A stretch of DNA of 9,503 bases. Origin: Myxococcota bacterium (lineage in GTDB: Bacteria > Myxococcota > Polyangia > GCA-2747355 > JAKLHH01). The DNA lies in NCBI GenBank assembly GCA_022710245.1, contig JAKLHH010000208.1, positions 1 through 9,503 on the forward strand, read 5' to 3'. The position numbers and the translations under genes are program-made. Of this stretch, positions 1-5,614 are shown piece by piece (position 1 is the first letter of the stretch; every line of letters starts with the position of its first letter). Under the pieces are notes generated by a model. The model was given only the letters and a program-made list of their open reading frames with translations, had not been told where the DNA came from and searched no databases.

Positions 1-135
1 CCAGAAGCGCGGCTGGCGAGGGTCGAGCCGGGAGCCGAGCGCGGGACCGGCGGGCCGTCGCTGCGCCTGCGCCGTGGTGGCGGCGAGCGCGAGGGCGAGG
101 ATCAGTCCCGTGACGAAGCTGGTGGAGGTGCGCAT
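1..135 (-). CDS. secreted protein, N-terminal fragment
   Basis: Only the first 45 codons are in the window; the gene continues past base 1. The start ATG (135-133) follows an AGGAG ribosome binding site at good spacing. The product opens with a classical Sec signal peptide: a short polar n-region (MRTSTS), a hydrophobic core (about residues 7-19) and a likely signal peptidase I site after residue 24 (TAQA, then Q). The mature start is rich in Arg and Pro and shows no recognisable domain. There is no lipobox cysteine, so a periplasmic, outer-membrane or secreted protein is expected rather than a lipoprotein. It diverges from the lipoprotein gene at 405. Function cannot be inferred from the fragment. 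Confidence 0.75.
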   Translation of the reverse strand, partial: MRTSTSFVTGLILALALAATTAQAQRRPAGPALGSRLDPRQPRFW

Positions 136-280
136 GGGGGCTCCTGGAGCGATGCCCAGCAGGTGAGCAAGCGGTATGCCGGGTGGGACGCCCAGGAAAT
201 CAGAGGGTTGCCGCGTCGCGGCGAGGGGCAGCGGTGGGTCTTCCAGCCAGGTAGATGGCGACTCGGGCTGCTGCGACCGT

Positions 281-353
281 CAGCACGTCCCTGAGCAACA
301 CGTCTCATTTCAGGAGCTTACGTGTTGACACGGGGCGTCGCAGCGGGAACAGT
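281..353 (+). promoter_or_regulatory. promoter with three CARCACGT half-sites
   Basis: A perfect TTGACA at 325-330 is followed after 17 nt by a weak -10 candidate, AACAGT (348-353, 3 of 6 matches to TATAAT). This would place the transcript start near 360, about 45 nt before the lipoprotein ATG. Three similar 8-mers sit around it: CAGCACGT (281-288), CAACACGT (296-303) and the exact inverted copy ACGTGTTG (320-327), which overlaps the -35. The first two are direct repeats 15 nt apart; the last two form a perfect dyad with a 16-nt spacer. Overlap with the -35 suggests a repressor operator. The promoter and operator are predictions; the repeats are read directly from the sequence. The rest of 136-280 shows nothing recognisable. 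Confidence 0.5.
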
Positions 354-356
354 GCC

Positions 357-380
357 GCCGTCCGCGCTGAGGCGGACGGC
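357..380 (+). promoter_or_regulatory. hairpin in the 5' leader of the lipoprotein gene
   Basis: GCCGTCCGC (357-365) and GCGGACGGC (372-380) are perfect 9-bp inverted arms, 8 of 9 pairs being G-C, around a 6-nt loop. The hairpin lies just downstream of the predicted transcript start and 8 nt before the AGGAGGG ribosome binding site (389-395). There is no U-tract, so a simple intrinsic terminator is unlikely. It may stabilise the mRNA 5' end or modulate translation. Confidence 0.5.
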
Positions 381-404
381 AATTCCACAGGAGGGTTGGG
401 AACA

Positions 405-983
405 ATGAGAAGTTGCATAGGAGCTGTCCTCTGTTTCTTGGCGACGCTGGCTGCCGGGTGCGGGCAGAGCAACGAAGCCCGACCAGACGCGGCAGTGAGC
501 CGCGACAGCAGCACGCCGGTCCAGCCAGATGCCACCGCTCCAGCAGATGCCGGCTGGCAGGCCACCCCTGGCACTGGAGTCGGCCCGGTGCACCTTGGGA
601 TGACCTTCACGGAGGTCAAGACCGCGATCGGAGCGCCGAGCACGAAGCTGGGGTTCAGCGGCCTCGTGATGGCCACCTACGACAAGCTGGGTCTCGAGAT
701 CCTCTTCACGTCCGCCGTAGACACTGACCTCAGCGACGACGCGATCGCGACGGCGATCACCACCACCTCCGGGGCCAAGAACGTCGGTGGCAAGGTGATC
801 CCCGGCAAGACGCGAGCGGAGGTGACCACCGCTCTTGGCGATCCCGGTGAGACAGTCGGTGAGCTCGCGTTCTTCGCTCAGGGTGTCGGCGTGCAGTATC
901 AGTCCGACAAGGTGACGCGCGTGACAGTCTTCGCTTCCTACGAGCTGAAGCCGGTCCCCCCAGAGATGGCGCCGGCCGAGTGA
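405..983 (+). CDS. lipoprotein with two BamE/SmpA-like repeats
   Basis: A 192-residue predicted lipoprotein. The frame is open further upstream, but ATG 405 is chosen because AGGAGGG (389-395) precedes it by 9 nt and the product then begins with a signal peptide ending in LAAGC, with the lipidated Cys at residue 19. A Pro/Ala/Asp-rich linker runs to about residue 50. Two similar units follow, at about 58-115 and 128-180. Each has a G-x-T-x-x-E-V-x-x-A-x-G-x-P/D core (GMTFTEVKTAIGAP and GKTRAEVTTALGDP) and then a beta-rich half. This is the pattern of BamE/SmpA-OmlA-type small envelope domains. Residue +2 is Gly, so outer-membrane sorting is likely. The next gene starts 8 nt downstream, probably in the same operon, which suggests the lipoprotein works with or near that hydrolase. 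The double-domain layout differs from true single-domain BamE, so a beta-barrel assembly role is not claimed. Confidence 0.8.
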   Translation: MRSCIGAVLCFLATLAAGCGQSNEARPDAAVSRDSSTPVQPDATAPADAGWQATPGTGVGPVHLGMTFTEVKTAIGAPSTKLGFSGLVMATYDKLGLEILFTSAVDTDLSDDAIATAITTTSGAKNVGGKVIPGKTRAEVTTALGDPGETVGELAFFAQGVGVQYQSDKVTRVTVFASYELKPVPPEMAPAE

Positions 984-991
984 GGTGACAC

Positions 992-2110
992 ATGGTCAAT
1001 CGCAGATTGTTCCTTTGCACGCTGCTCAGTGCCGGGCTCGCGCTCCTCTCGGCCACGGCCCACGCCAAGATCACCGTCGACGGCAACGAGTACACCGTCT
1101 TCGATCCCCATCTCCATTTCGGCAATTACAGCCAGATCAATCGCAAAGGGAAGGAGTACCTGAGCCAGGCGTTTCCGGAGATGATGCGGGGCTACACCCC
1201 GGCGCTGATCAATCTCGCCACCAGCCCCTACGCGCCGCACGTCGGGGTTCGTCGTCAGCTCGAGATGGCGGGTATTGACCACGGCCTTCTCCTCGCGACC
1301 TTCACGCATCGTACGAACGGCTACGCCACCAACGAACAGCTGCGTGACGCGCTCCTCGACAGCCGCAACGTGGCGAAGGACGGCACTCCGCTGTTCAGGG
1401 GACTCGTGAGCATCAACGTCGATGACTTCACCCTTCCCGGAAAGGCGCAGCTCCGACTCGACGCGATGAGCAGCTTCCTCAAGAAGTACCCGAAGCAGAT
1501 CGTCGGCATCAAGCTGGCGCATGCCCATCAGGGCTTCGCCTTCAACGACGAGACCTACAACGGCATCTACGCGGCGGCAGCGGAGGTGGGCGTCCCGGTG
1601 CTGCTGCACACGGGCTTCTCGCCATTCCCGGGAGCCATGGACACGGACACCTACTACAACCCAGTCTACCTGAAGACGCTCGTCGAGAAGTACAGCGGCC
1701 AGAATGGCAGCAAGCGGGTCGTCTTCGTCTTCGCCCATGCAGGCCAGGGTGACGTACGCTCGGTGGACGCCGCGCTCTCCATGGCGAAGACCTACGACAA
1801 CGTCTACCTCGATCTGAGCGCGCTCAAGCGCCCCTTCCTGCGTGACGAGAATGGCAAGGACCTCTCTGCGGCCGAACAGCAGACGGACAAGTACAAGGTC
1901 CAGCTCCCCTACGTGCTCGGGAAGGTGAAGTCGCTTGGCATCGCGCAGAAGGTCTTCTTCGCCACCGACGGCGCCCAGTACTCAGGAATGGCCAAGAGCT
2001 ATCTCACTTACTTCGTGACTGAGCTGAAGAACGCTGGATTCACCGTCGAGGAGATGCGGAAGATCCTGAACGACAACGCGCAGGGTGTGTTCATCACCAA
2101 GACGCAGTGA
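992..2110 (+). CDS. exported amidohydrolase family 2 metal-dependent hydrolase
   Basis: A 372-residue enzyme of the amidohydrolase-2 (TIM-barrel, PF04909-type) family. Residues 1-25 form a Sec signal peptide ending ATAHA, so the enzyme is expected in the periplasm. Likely active-site residues are visible in family order: the HxH metal motif in DPHLHFG (H40, H42), K174 and H177 in GIKLAHAH, H206 in VPVLLHTG, H249 in VFVFAHAG, and the catalytic or metal Asp D326 in FFATDG. All expected positions are present, so it should be active. The family hydrolyses or decarboxylates diverse organic substrates, and the substrate here cannot be named. ATG 992 follows GAGGTG (982-987), which overlaps the stop of the upstream lipoprotein gene, consistent with coupled translation. 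Export is a noteworthy trait, since many family members are cytosolic. Confidence 0.9.
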   Translation: MVNRRLFLCTLLSAGLALLSATAHAKITVDGNEYTVFDPHLHFGNYSQINRKGKEYLSQAFPEMMRGYTPALINLATSPYAPHVGVRRQLEMAGIDHGLLLATFTHRTNGYATNEQLRDALLDSRNVAKDGTPLFRGLVSINVDDFTLPGKAQLRLDAMSSFLKKYPKQIVGIKLAHAHQGFAFNDETYNGIYAAAAEVGVPVLLHTGFSPFPGAMDTDTYYNPVYLKTLVEKYSGQNGSKRVVFVFAHAGQGDVRSVDAALSMAKTYDNVYLDLSALKRPFLRDENGKDLSAAEQQTDKYKVQLPYVLGKVKSLGIAQKVFFATDGAQYSGMAKSYLTYFVTELKNAGFTVEEMRKILNDNAQGVFITKTQ

Positions 2111-2121
2111 GCGCGTCCACC

Positions 2122-2149
2122 TCGCGAGCGTGGCGTCGTTCGCTCGCGA
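2122..2149 (+). terminator. hairpin after the amidohydrolase gene
   Basis: TCGCGAGCG (2122-2130) and CGCTCGCGA (2141-2149) form a perfect 9-bp stem with a 10-nt loop, 11 nt after the stop codon. No U-tract follows, so it is either a non-canonical terminator or a 3'-end stabilising hairpin. Position and perfection argue for a real transcript-end structure. Confidence 0.5.
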
Positions 2150-2192
2150 CGGCTCCGAGCTCGGGCTCGCATCCGGGGGGGCAGCGAGGACC

Positions 2193-2265
2193 GGCTCAGT
2201 ACTTCCCCGGCCGCAGCGAGGGCGGCACGTCGCCGGCGTACGGGTAGCCGGTGGCGACCCACCCC
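2193..2265 (-). pseudogene. truncated second copy of the molybdoenzyme 3' end
   Basis: Bases 2193-2261 align with 2802-2873, the end of the intact molybdopterin oxidoreductase gene, with four substitutions and one 3-nt gap. Read leftward the remnant encodes GWVATGYPYAGDVPP and then SLRPGKY plus a TGA stop. The intact gene has YWVAAGYPYAGEVPP and then SRLRPGKY. The gap removes exactly one codon, one substitution is synonymous, and the rest give conservative changes (Asp/Glu, Thr/Ala). The copy therefore seems to have diverged as coding sequence before being cut down. Similarity fades quickly upstream of the Trp, and neither the catalytic Cys motif nor the Tat leader is present. It is best read as the tail of a lost paralogue. 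A gene-conversion or duplication scar is the alternative. Confidence 0.65.
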
Positions 2266-2336
2266 TTGTCCGCCGTTATCCCCTCTACCCCAATCCGGGC
2301 CGCTCGGGCCTGCAGGGACCACCCGGAGGCCTCGCT

Positions 2337-2795
2337 ATGGTCAACGGTCTCCAGCGCCGGATCGCTGCAGGGAAGGGATGCCTCGACCAGAACGTGATGC
2401 TGGCGGACCAGCCCGTCCCCGGGGTCGACCTCACCTCGCGCTGGGACTCGAGCGGGATCGACACGGCGACCAACTGCGGGAGCAGCTGGGTGCTGATGGC
2501 GAGGCTCTGCAACCGCGGCGCGAGCAAGGCCGCGGCGGGCATCCCCGGCACCTTCTACCAGGGCGATCCGTCGGCGGGCGGGGTCACGCTCTGCACCGCG
2601 ACGACGAAGGGCGAGCTGGCGCCGGGGAGCTGCGAGACGGTGAAGTGCACGTGGACGAATCCGGGCAAGGGCGAGATCGATCTGTGGTTCGTCCCCGACG
2701 ACGACGGCAGCGGCAAGCAGGTGCGGGCCGAGTGCAAGAAGAAGAACAACCCGGCGCACGTGCCGAAGATCGTCTGCCCGGGCGTGGTGGATTGA
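2337..2795 (+). CDS. orphan cysteine-rich CARDB-like domain, probably truncated
   Basis: A 152-residue ORF. ATG 2337 has a good GGAGG (2325-2329) 7 nt upstream, although the frame is open earlier. The product has eight Cys (15, 47, 58, 86, 99, 104, 133, 147) and the motifs WVLMARLCNRG, GIPGTFYQGDPSAGG and LWFVPDDDG. These resemble the CARDB-like immunoglobulin-fold domain found at the C-terminus of large secreted FG-GAP/VCBS-repeat proteins of myxobacteria (recognised from memory, not by search). Such a domain should be exported and disulfide-bonded, yet there is no signal peptide and no repeat region upstream in any frame. It is therefore either the 3' remnant of a larger gene or a small gene that has lost its export signal. 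It ends 9 nt from the stop of the convergent molybdoenzyme gene. The truncated tail of that enzyme's paralogue lies on its left side. Confidence 0.55.
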   Translation: MVNGLQRRIAAGKGCLDQNVMLADQPVPGVDLTSRWDSSGIDTATNCGSSWVLMARLCNRGASKAAAGIPGTFYQGDPSAGGVTLCTATTKGELAPGSCETVKCTWTNPGKGEIDLWFVPDDDGSGKQVRAECKKKNNPAHVPKIVCPGVVD

Positions 2796-2804
2796 GCTCC
2801 TGGC

Positions 2805-3701
2805 TCAGTACTTCCCCGGCCGCAGCCGCGAGGGCGGCACCTCGCCGGCGTAGGGGTAGCCCGCGGCGACCCAGTAGCCGTTGACCGGCTGGTCGGCGAG
2901 CTCGATGCGCTCCACGTACTTCGCGTTCTTGTAGCCGAGCAGCCTCGGGATGACGAGACGCAGCGGGAAGCCGTGCTTGAGCGGGATGGTGGCGCCCGCG
3001 ATGCCGTAGGCGAGCATCGTCCTCGGCTCGAGCGCGACCGGCAGGGGCAGCGACTCGTTGTACTTGCCGCCGACGGTGTGGAAGGTCACGTGGGTCGCCG
3101 CCGGCTTGACCTTCGCCGCGTCGAAGAGCCGCGAGAGGTGGAGCCCGCTCCAGGGCACGTCCTCGATCGACCAGCCCTCGACGCAGTGGAAGTCCGTCAC
3201 CTGCTCCTGCCGCGCCAGCGCCACCAGCTCGGCGAAGCCGTACGTCCTCGGCTTCTCCACCAGCCCGTCGACCGTGAGCCGCCAGCTCGCGAGGAGCTGC
3301 TTGAGGTCCTGCTCGTCCACGGTGCGCTCGCCCCAGGGGCCGAAGACCGGCGCCTTGCCCTCGCCGGGCGCGAAGGGGTAGCCGACGTCGGGTCCGGAGC
3401 GATCGCTGGCAGCGGCCTGGTCGGCGCGGGGGCGGTCGGCGCCGCTCGCGTCGCGCGGCCCCTGGTCCTGCCGGCGCGCGCTCTCGGGGCCGGTGCAGGC
3501 CGCGAGCAGCTCGCCGGAGAGCGCGAGGACGGTGCCACCGCCCAGCCACTCGAGGACGGTGCGGCGCGAGATGGTCTCGGAGGCAATTGCGGGTCCTCGC
3601 GGCCCCCGGCCGCTCCGGGATGCGACCGCCGCAATTGGCCCTGCTCGCATGCTGGGCACGGTTCGCGATGAAGGGCGACCTCGGGGCGGCATTGGCGGCA
3701 T
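2805..3701 (-). CDS. Tat-exported molybdopterin oxidoreductase, sulfite oxidase/MsrP type
   Basis: About 298 residues if started at ATG 3701. The Tat motif SRRTVLEWL (Arg 46-47) leads a hydrophobic stretch ending LLAAC, where Cys69 is a possible lipidation site, so this may be a Tat lipoprotein. An Ala/Asp/Arg-rich linker follows. The molybdopterin domain begins near residue 105. DFHCVEGWS (172-178) holds Cys173, the expected molybdenum ligand. Further family features are KYNESLPL, LAYGIAG, PLKHGFPLRLVIP and the C-terminal GYW..GYP. The family catalyses oxidation or reduction at sulfur centres, such as MsrP methionine-sulfoxide reduction. The substrate here is unknown, and no MsrQ-like membrane haem partner is in the window. 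The start is uncertain: 3701 has AGGAG at a long spacing, while ATG 3692 and 3650 also keep the Tat signal; 3650 gives a more usual leader length but has no ribosome binding site. Confidence 0.85.
   Translation of the reverse strand: MPPMPPRGRPSSRTVPSMRAGPIAAVASRSGRGPRGPAIASETISRRTVLEWLGGGTVLALSGELLAACTGPESARRQDQGPRDASGADRPRADQAAASDRSGPDVGYPFAPGEGKAPVFGPWGERTVDEQDLKQLLASWRLTVDGLVEKPRTYGFAELVALARQEQVTDFHCVEGWSIEDVPWSGLHLSRLFDAAKVKPAATHVTFHTVGGKYNESLPLPVALEPRTMLAYGIAGATIPLKHGFPLRLVIPRLLGYKNAKYVERIELADQPVNGYWVAAGYPYAGEVPPSRLRPGKY
3584..3637. repeat. 9-bp inverted repeat CAATTGCGG / CCGCAATTG
   Basis: CAATTGCGG (3584-3592) and CCGCAATTG (3629-3637) are perfect inverted arms 36 nt apart. They lie at the 5' end of the molybdoenzyme gene, just upstream of the codons for the twin-arginine motif. 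AATT cores stand out in this GC-rich region. It could be a regulator dyad if transcription starts nearby, or chance; it lies inside the coding region for any of the three candidate starts. Confidence 0.35.
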
Positions 3702-3780
3702 TGCGGCTCTCTTTCTCCTCTGCCCTGCAAGTGTGCAGCATGGCAGGGTTCGCGCAAGAGCCGGAAGGATCTGTCCGCCG

Positions 3781-3800
3781 GTACGAATATATAGGGAATC
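3781..3800. promoter_or_regulatory. AT-rich island between divergent genes
   Basis: GAATATATAG around 3785-3794 is the most AT-rich run between the divergent molybdoenzyme gene (start 3701) and the rightward gene at 3820. It offers -10-like hexamers on both strands (TATATA at 3788-3793 rightward; TATATT at 3791-3786 leftward). I found no matching -35 at normal spacing on either strand, so a shared promoter region is inferred from position and composition only. Confidence 0.3.
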
Positions 3801-3819
3801 GCGAGCGCGGAGGTCGAGC

Positions 3820-4215
3820 ATGCAGTCCGAGCCAGTTCGGGTGATGGTGGTCGAGCCCGCCGAGTCCCGCGAGGCGCGGCGCGCCGCGGCCGCGATGGGG
3901 CGTGAGGAGTGGCTCCACGCGCCCTGGCTCTTCGCGGCTGGCGACACCTCGCCCCTCGACCAGCTGCTCGTCGTCAACCCGGAGGTGTGCGGCGAGGAGG
4001 CGCTCCGCGACGCGCGCGCGATCACCCGCGCGCTTCACCGCGAGTGCGCCAGGCCCGGCGAGTTCATCACCTGGCGCTTCTATCCCGAGCTCGACGCGAG
4101 CACGCTGCGCCGCCTCTGCACGGAGCAGGGCTGGCAGCTGGTCGCGCCCGCGGTCTCCTCCCGGAGCGTCCCGCGGGGACGCGAGGACCGGCCCGCGCGG
4201 GCGCCCTCCGCCTGA
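3820..4215 (+). CDS. small protein of unknown function (131 aa)
   Basis: ATG 3820 is preceded at 6 nt by GGAGG (3809-3813), one of the best ribosome binding sites in the window; the frame is open further upstream but that part is a shadow of the molybdoenzyme gene. I do not recognise the family. The product has no signal peptide and no membrane segment, so it should be cytosolic. It starts with a short beta-strand-like run (VRVMVVEP), followed by a mixed charged region with EVCGEEALRDARAITRALHREC, probably helical, then FITWRFYPELDASTLRRLC and WQLVAP. The three Cys are scattered and do not form a metal motif. The last 20 residues are Arg/Pro-rich and probably disordered. The HAD phosphatase gene follows 50 nt downstream on the same strand and may be cotranscribed. 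Real coding is supported by the ribosome binding site and the ordered composition. Confidence 0.65.
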   Translation: MQSEPVRVMVVEPAESREARRAAAAMGREEWLHAPWLFAAGDTSPLDQLLVVNPEVCGEEALRDARAITRALHRECARPGEFITWRFYPELDASTLRRLCTEQGWQLVAPAVSSRSVPRGREDRPARAPSA

Positions 4216-4265
4216 CGCGGCGCGCTTGCGTGTCAGCGGGGCGCGCCTGTGGTAACACTCTGCGT

Positions 4266-4934
4266 GTGAAGCATCCCACCCGCCTCCGCGCAGCCCTCTT
4301 CGATCTCGACGGGACCCTGCTCGACTCGCTGGAGGACCTCGCCGCCTCGATGAACAGCGTGCTCAGCCGGCACGCCTGGCCCGAGCACCCGGTCGACGCC
4401 TACCGCTACTTCGTCGGCGAGGGCGTCGAGGAACTGGTCCGCCGCGCGATGCCCGAGGCCCAGCGCGCGCCCGCGGTGGTCGCGACGCTCCTCGCCGAGA
4501 TGCGCGCAGAGTACAGCGGCCGGTGGGCCGAGCGGACGCGGCCGTACCCCGGGATCCCCGAGCTCCTCGACGCGCTCCTCGAGCGCGGGCTGAAGCTCGC
4601 GGTGCTCTCGAACAAGCTCGACGAGATGACGCGGGCCATCGTCGCGCAGCTGCTGCCGCGCTGGCGCTTCGAGGTGGTGCTCGGGGCCACCGCCGGGCTG
4701 CCGCGCAAGCCCGATCCCGCCCCGGCGCTGGAGGTCGCGCGCCGCCTCGCGGTGGCGCCTGGCGAGGTGGTCTACCTCGGCGACACCTCGACGGACATGG
4801 AGACCGCGGTGGGCGCGGGGATGCTGGCCGTCGGCGTCCTCTGGGGGTTCCGCGGCGCCGACGAGCTACGCGCCGCCGGGGCGCGGACCTTGCTCCAGCA
4901 CCCGCTCGAGCTGCTCGCGTTCCTCGACGGGTGA
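4266..4934 (+). CDS. gph: HAD hydrolase, phosphoglycolate phosphatase-like
   Basis: A 222-residue cytosolic HAD-superfamily phosphatase, the usual length for Gph. All four HAD motifs are present: FDLDGT (nucleophile D13, acid D15), VLSNK (S115), RKPDP (K148) and YLGDTSTDM (D173, D177). The helical cap, about residues 20-90, is the type found in phosphoglycolate phosphatase and related enzymes that dephosphorylate small phosphate metabolites. Phosphoglycolate is the best guess, arising from DNA-repair 3' ends or oxygenation, but related substrates cannot be excluded. GTG 4266 is chosen because the product then starts right before the first beta strand; longer in-frame versions add a non-homologous Arg/Ala-rich tail that is a shadow of the upstream gene. 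No ribosome binding site precedes it. A TAACAC box lies 7 nt before the GTG, so a leaderless mRNA is possible. It converges with the PEBP lipoprotein gene; the 60-nt gap holds only the palindrome GGCAGCTGCC (4955-4964). Confidence 0.85.
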   Translation: MKHPTRLRAALFDLDGTLLDSLEDLAASMNSVLSRHAWPEHPVDAYRYFVGEGVEELVRRAMPEAQRAPAVVATLLAEMRAEYSGRWAERTRPYPGIPELLDALLERGLKLAVLSNKLDEMTRAIVAQLLPRWRFEVVLGATAGLPRKPDPAPALEVARRLAVAPGEVVYLGDTSTDMETAVGAGMLAVGVLWGFRGADELRAAGARTLLQHPLELLAFLDG

Positions 4935-4994
4935 GCTGCTCGCTGGTCGGTCGCGGCAGCTGCCCGCCACCGCCCGACGTGCGGGGCGCCGCTC

Positions 4995-5564
4995 CTACTT
5001 CTTCTCCTGCTTCGCCGCGCGCTGGTAGGTCACGGTCAGCTGCGTCTGCGCCAGGACCTTGCCCGCGAGCGCCTTGTCGACGGCGGCGCGGTTCGCGCCG
5101 GCGGCGAGGTCCAGCTTCGCCGAGAGCGCGTGCAGCGTGAAGCGGTAGTGGTGCGGCTTGCCGGGCGGCGGGCAGGGACCGCCGTAGCCGAGCTTCTCGA
5201 ACCCGTTCTGCCCCTGGCGGCCGAGCCCCCGCACCTCGCCGGTCTTCTCCACGCCCTGGGCCACCGAGGTGCGATCCGCCGGCACGTCGTAGAGCAGCCA
5301 GTGTGTGAAGGTGCCCGAGGGCGCGTCCGGATCATCCATGATCAGCGCCAGGCTCTGCGTGCCGGTCGGCGGCGGCGGCCAGGCGAGCGCCGGCGAGAGG
5401 TCCGCGCCGTCGCAGGTGAACTTCACGTCGACCGGCTGGCCCTCCTTGAGATCCGCGCTGCTGATCGGCCAGCTCGGGCCCGCTGGATCGCGGTTGTTCT
5501 TGTGGCAGCCGGCCGCGACGGCGACGGCGACGATGCCTGCGGCGACGAGCATCCCCCTGCACAT
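4995..5564 (-). CDS. YbhB/YbcL-type PEBP family lipoprotein
   Basis: A 189-residue phosphatidylethanolamine-binding-protein (Raf kinase inhibitor-like) family member of the bacterial YbhB/YbcL type. ATG 5564 is chosen for the strong GGAGGAGG run 7 nt upstream; a second in-frame ATG at 5552 is possible. The N-terminus is a lipoprotein signal ending VAAGC (Cys20), so an envelope location is expected, unlike cytosolic YbhB. Conserved PEBP features are in order: FTCDGADLSPAL (49-60), the ligand-pocket motif DDPDAP (77-82), THWLLYDVP (87-95), and GYGGPCPPPG with HHYRF (126-142). The pocket residues are intact, so binding of an anionic or phospho ligand is plausible, but bacterial members have no well-settled role. 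The C-terminus is Lys-rich. The gene has its own predicted promoter, 185 nt from the glucosidase gene. Confidence 0.9.
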   Translation of the reverse strand: MCRGMLVAAGIVAVAVAAGCHKNNRDPAGPSWPISSADLKEGQPVDVKFTCDGADLSPALAWPPPPTGTQSLALIMDDPDAPSGTFTHWLLYDVPADRTSVAQGVEKTGEVRGLGRQGQNGFEKLGYGGPCPPPGKPHHYRFTLHALSAKLDLAAGANRAAVDKALAGKVLAQTQLTVTYQRAAKQEKK

Positions 5565-5614
5565 AGGCGCACCTCCTCCCGCGGTTGATGGACGACGAGA
5601 CTGCTGCTGATCGA

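Noticed and set aside
255..404. Upstream extension of the lipoprotein gene to ATG 255
   Set aside because: The extension would bury the lipoprotein signal peptide and covers the promoter, half-sites and hairpin; the ribosome binding site supports 405.
938..1738. 266-codon leftward frame opposite the amidohydrolase
   Set aside because: Antisense to a gene with all amidohydrolase motifs; no ribosome binding site or domain of its own.
2793..2807. Inverted repeat TGAGC / GCTCA joining the two convergent stop codons
   Set aside because: Only 5 bp, too short to count as a bidirectional terminator.
2193..2873. Insertion-sequence target duplication around the orphan ORF
   Set aside because: The direct repeats are about 70 bp and diverged, far longer than typical target duplications, and no transposase or terminal inverted repeat is present.
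3702..4025. Upstream extension of the molybdoenzyme to 4025
   Set aside because: It would overlap the divergent gene at 3820 and place the Tat motif about 150 residues into the protein.
2584..4038. 484-codon leftward frame across the molybdoenzyme gene
   Set aside because: Out of frame with the recognisable enzyme and Arg/Ala-rich throughout.
4955..4964. Palindrome GGCAGCTGCC between the convergent HAD and PEBP genes
   Set aside because: No loop and no U-tract, so it is not a convincing terminator; a short palindrome is expected by chance in this composition.
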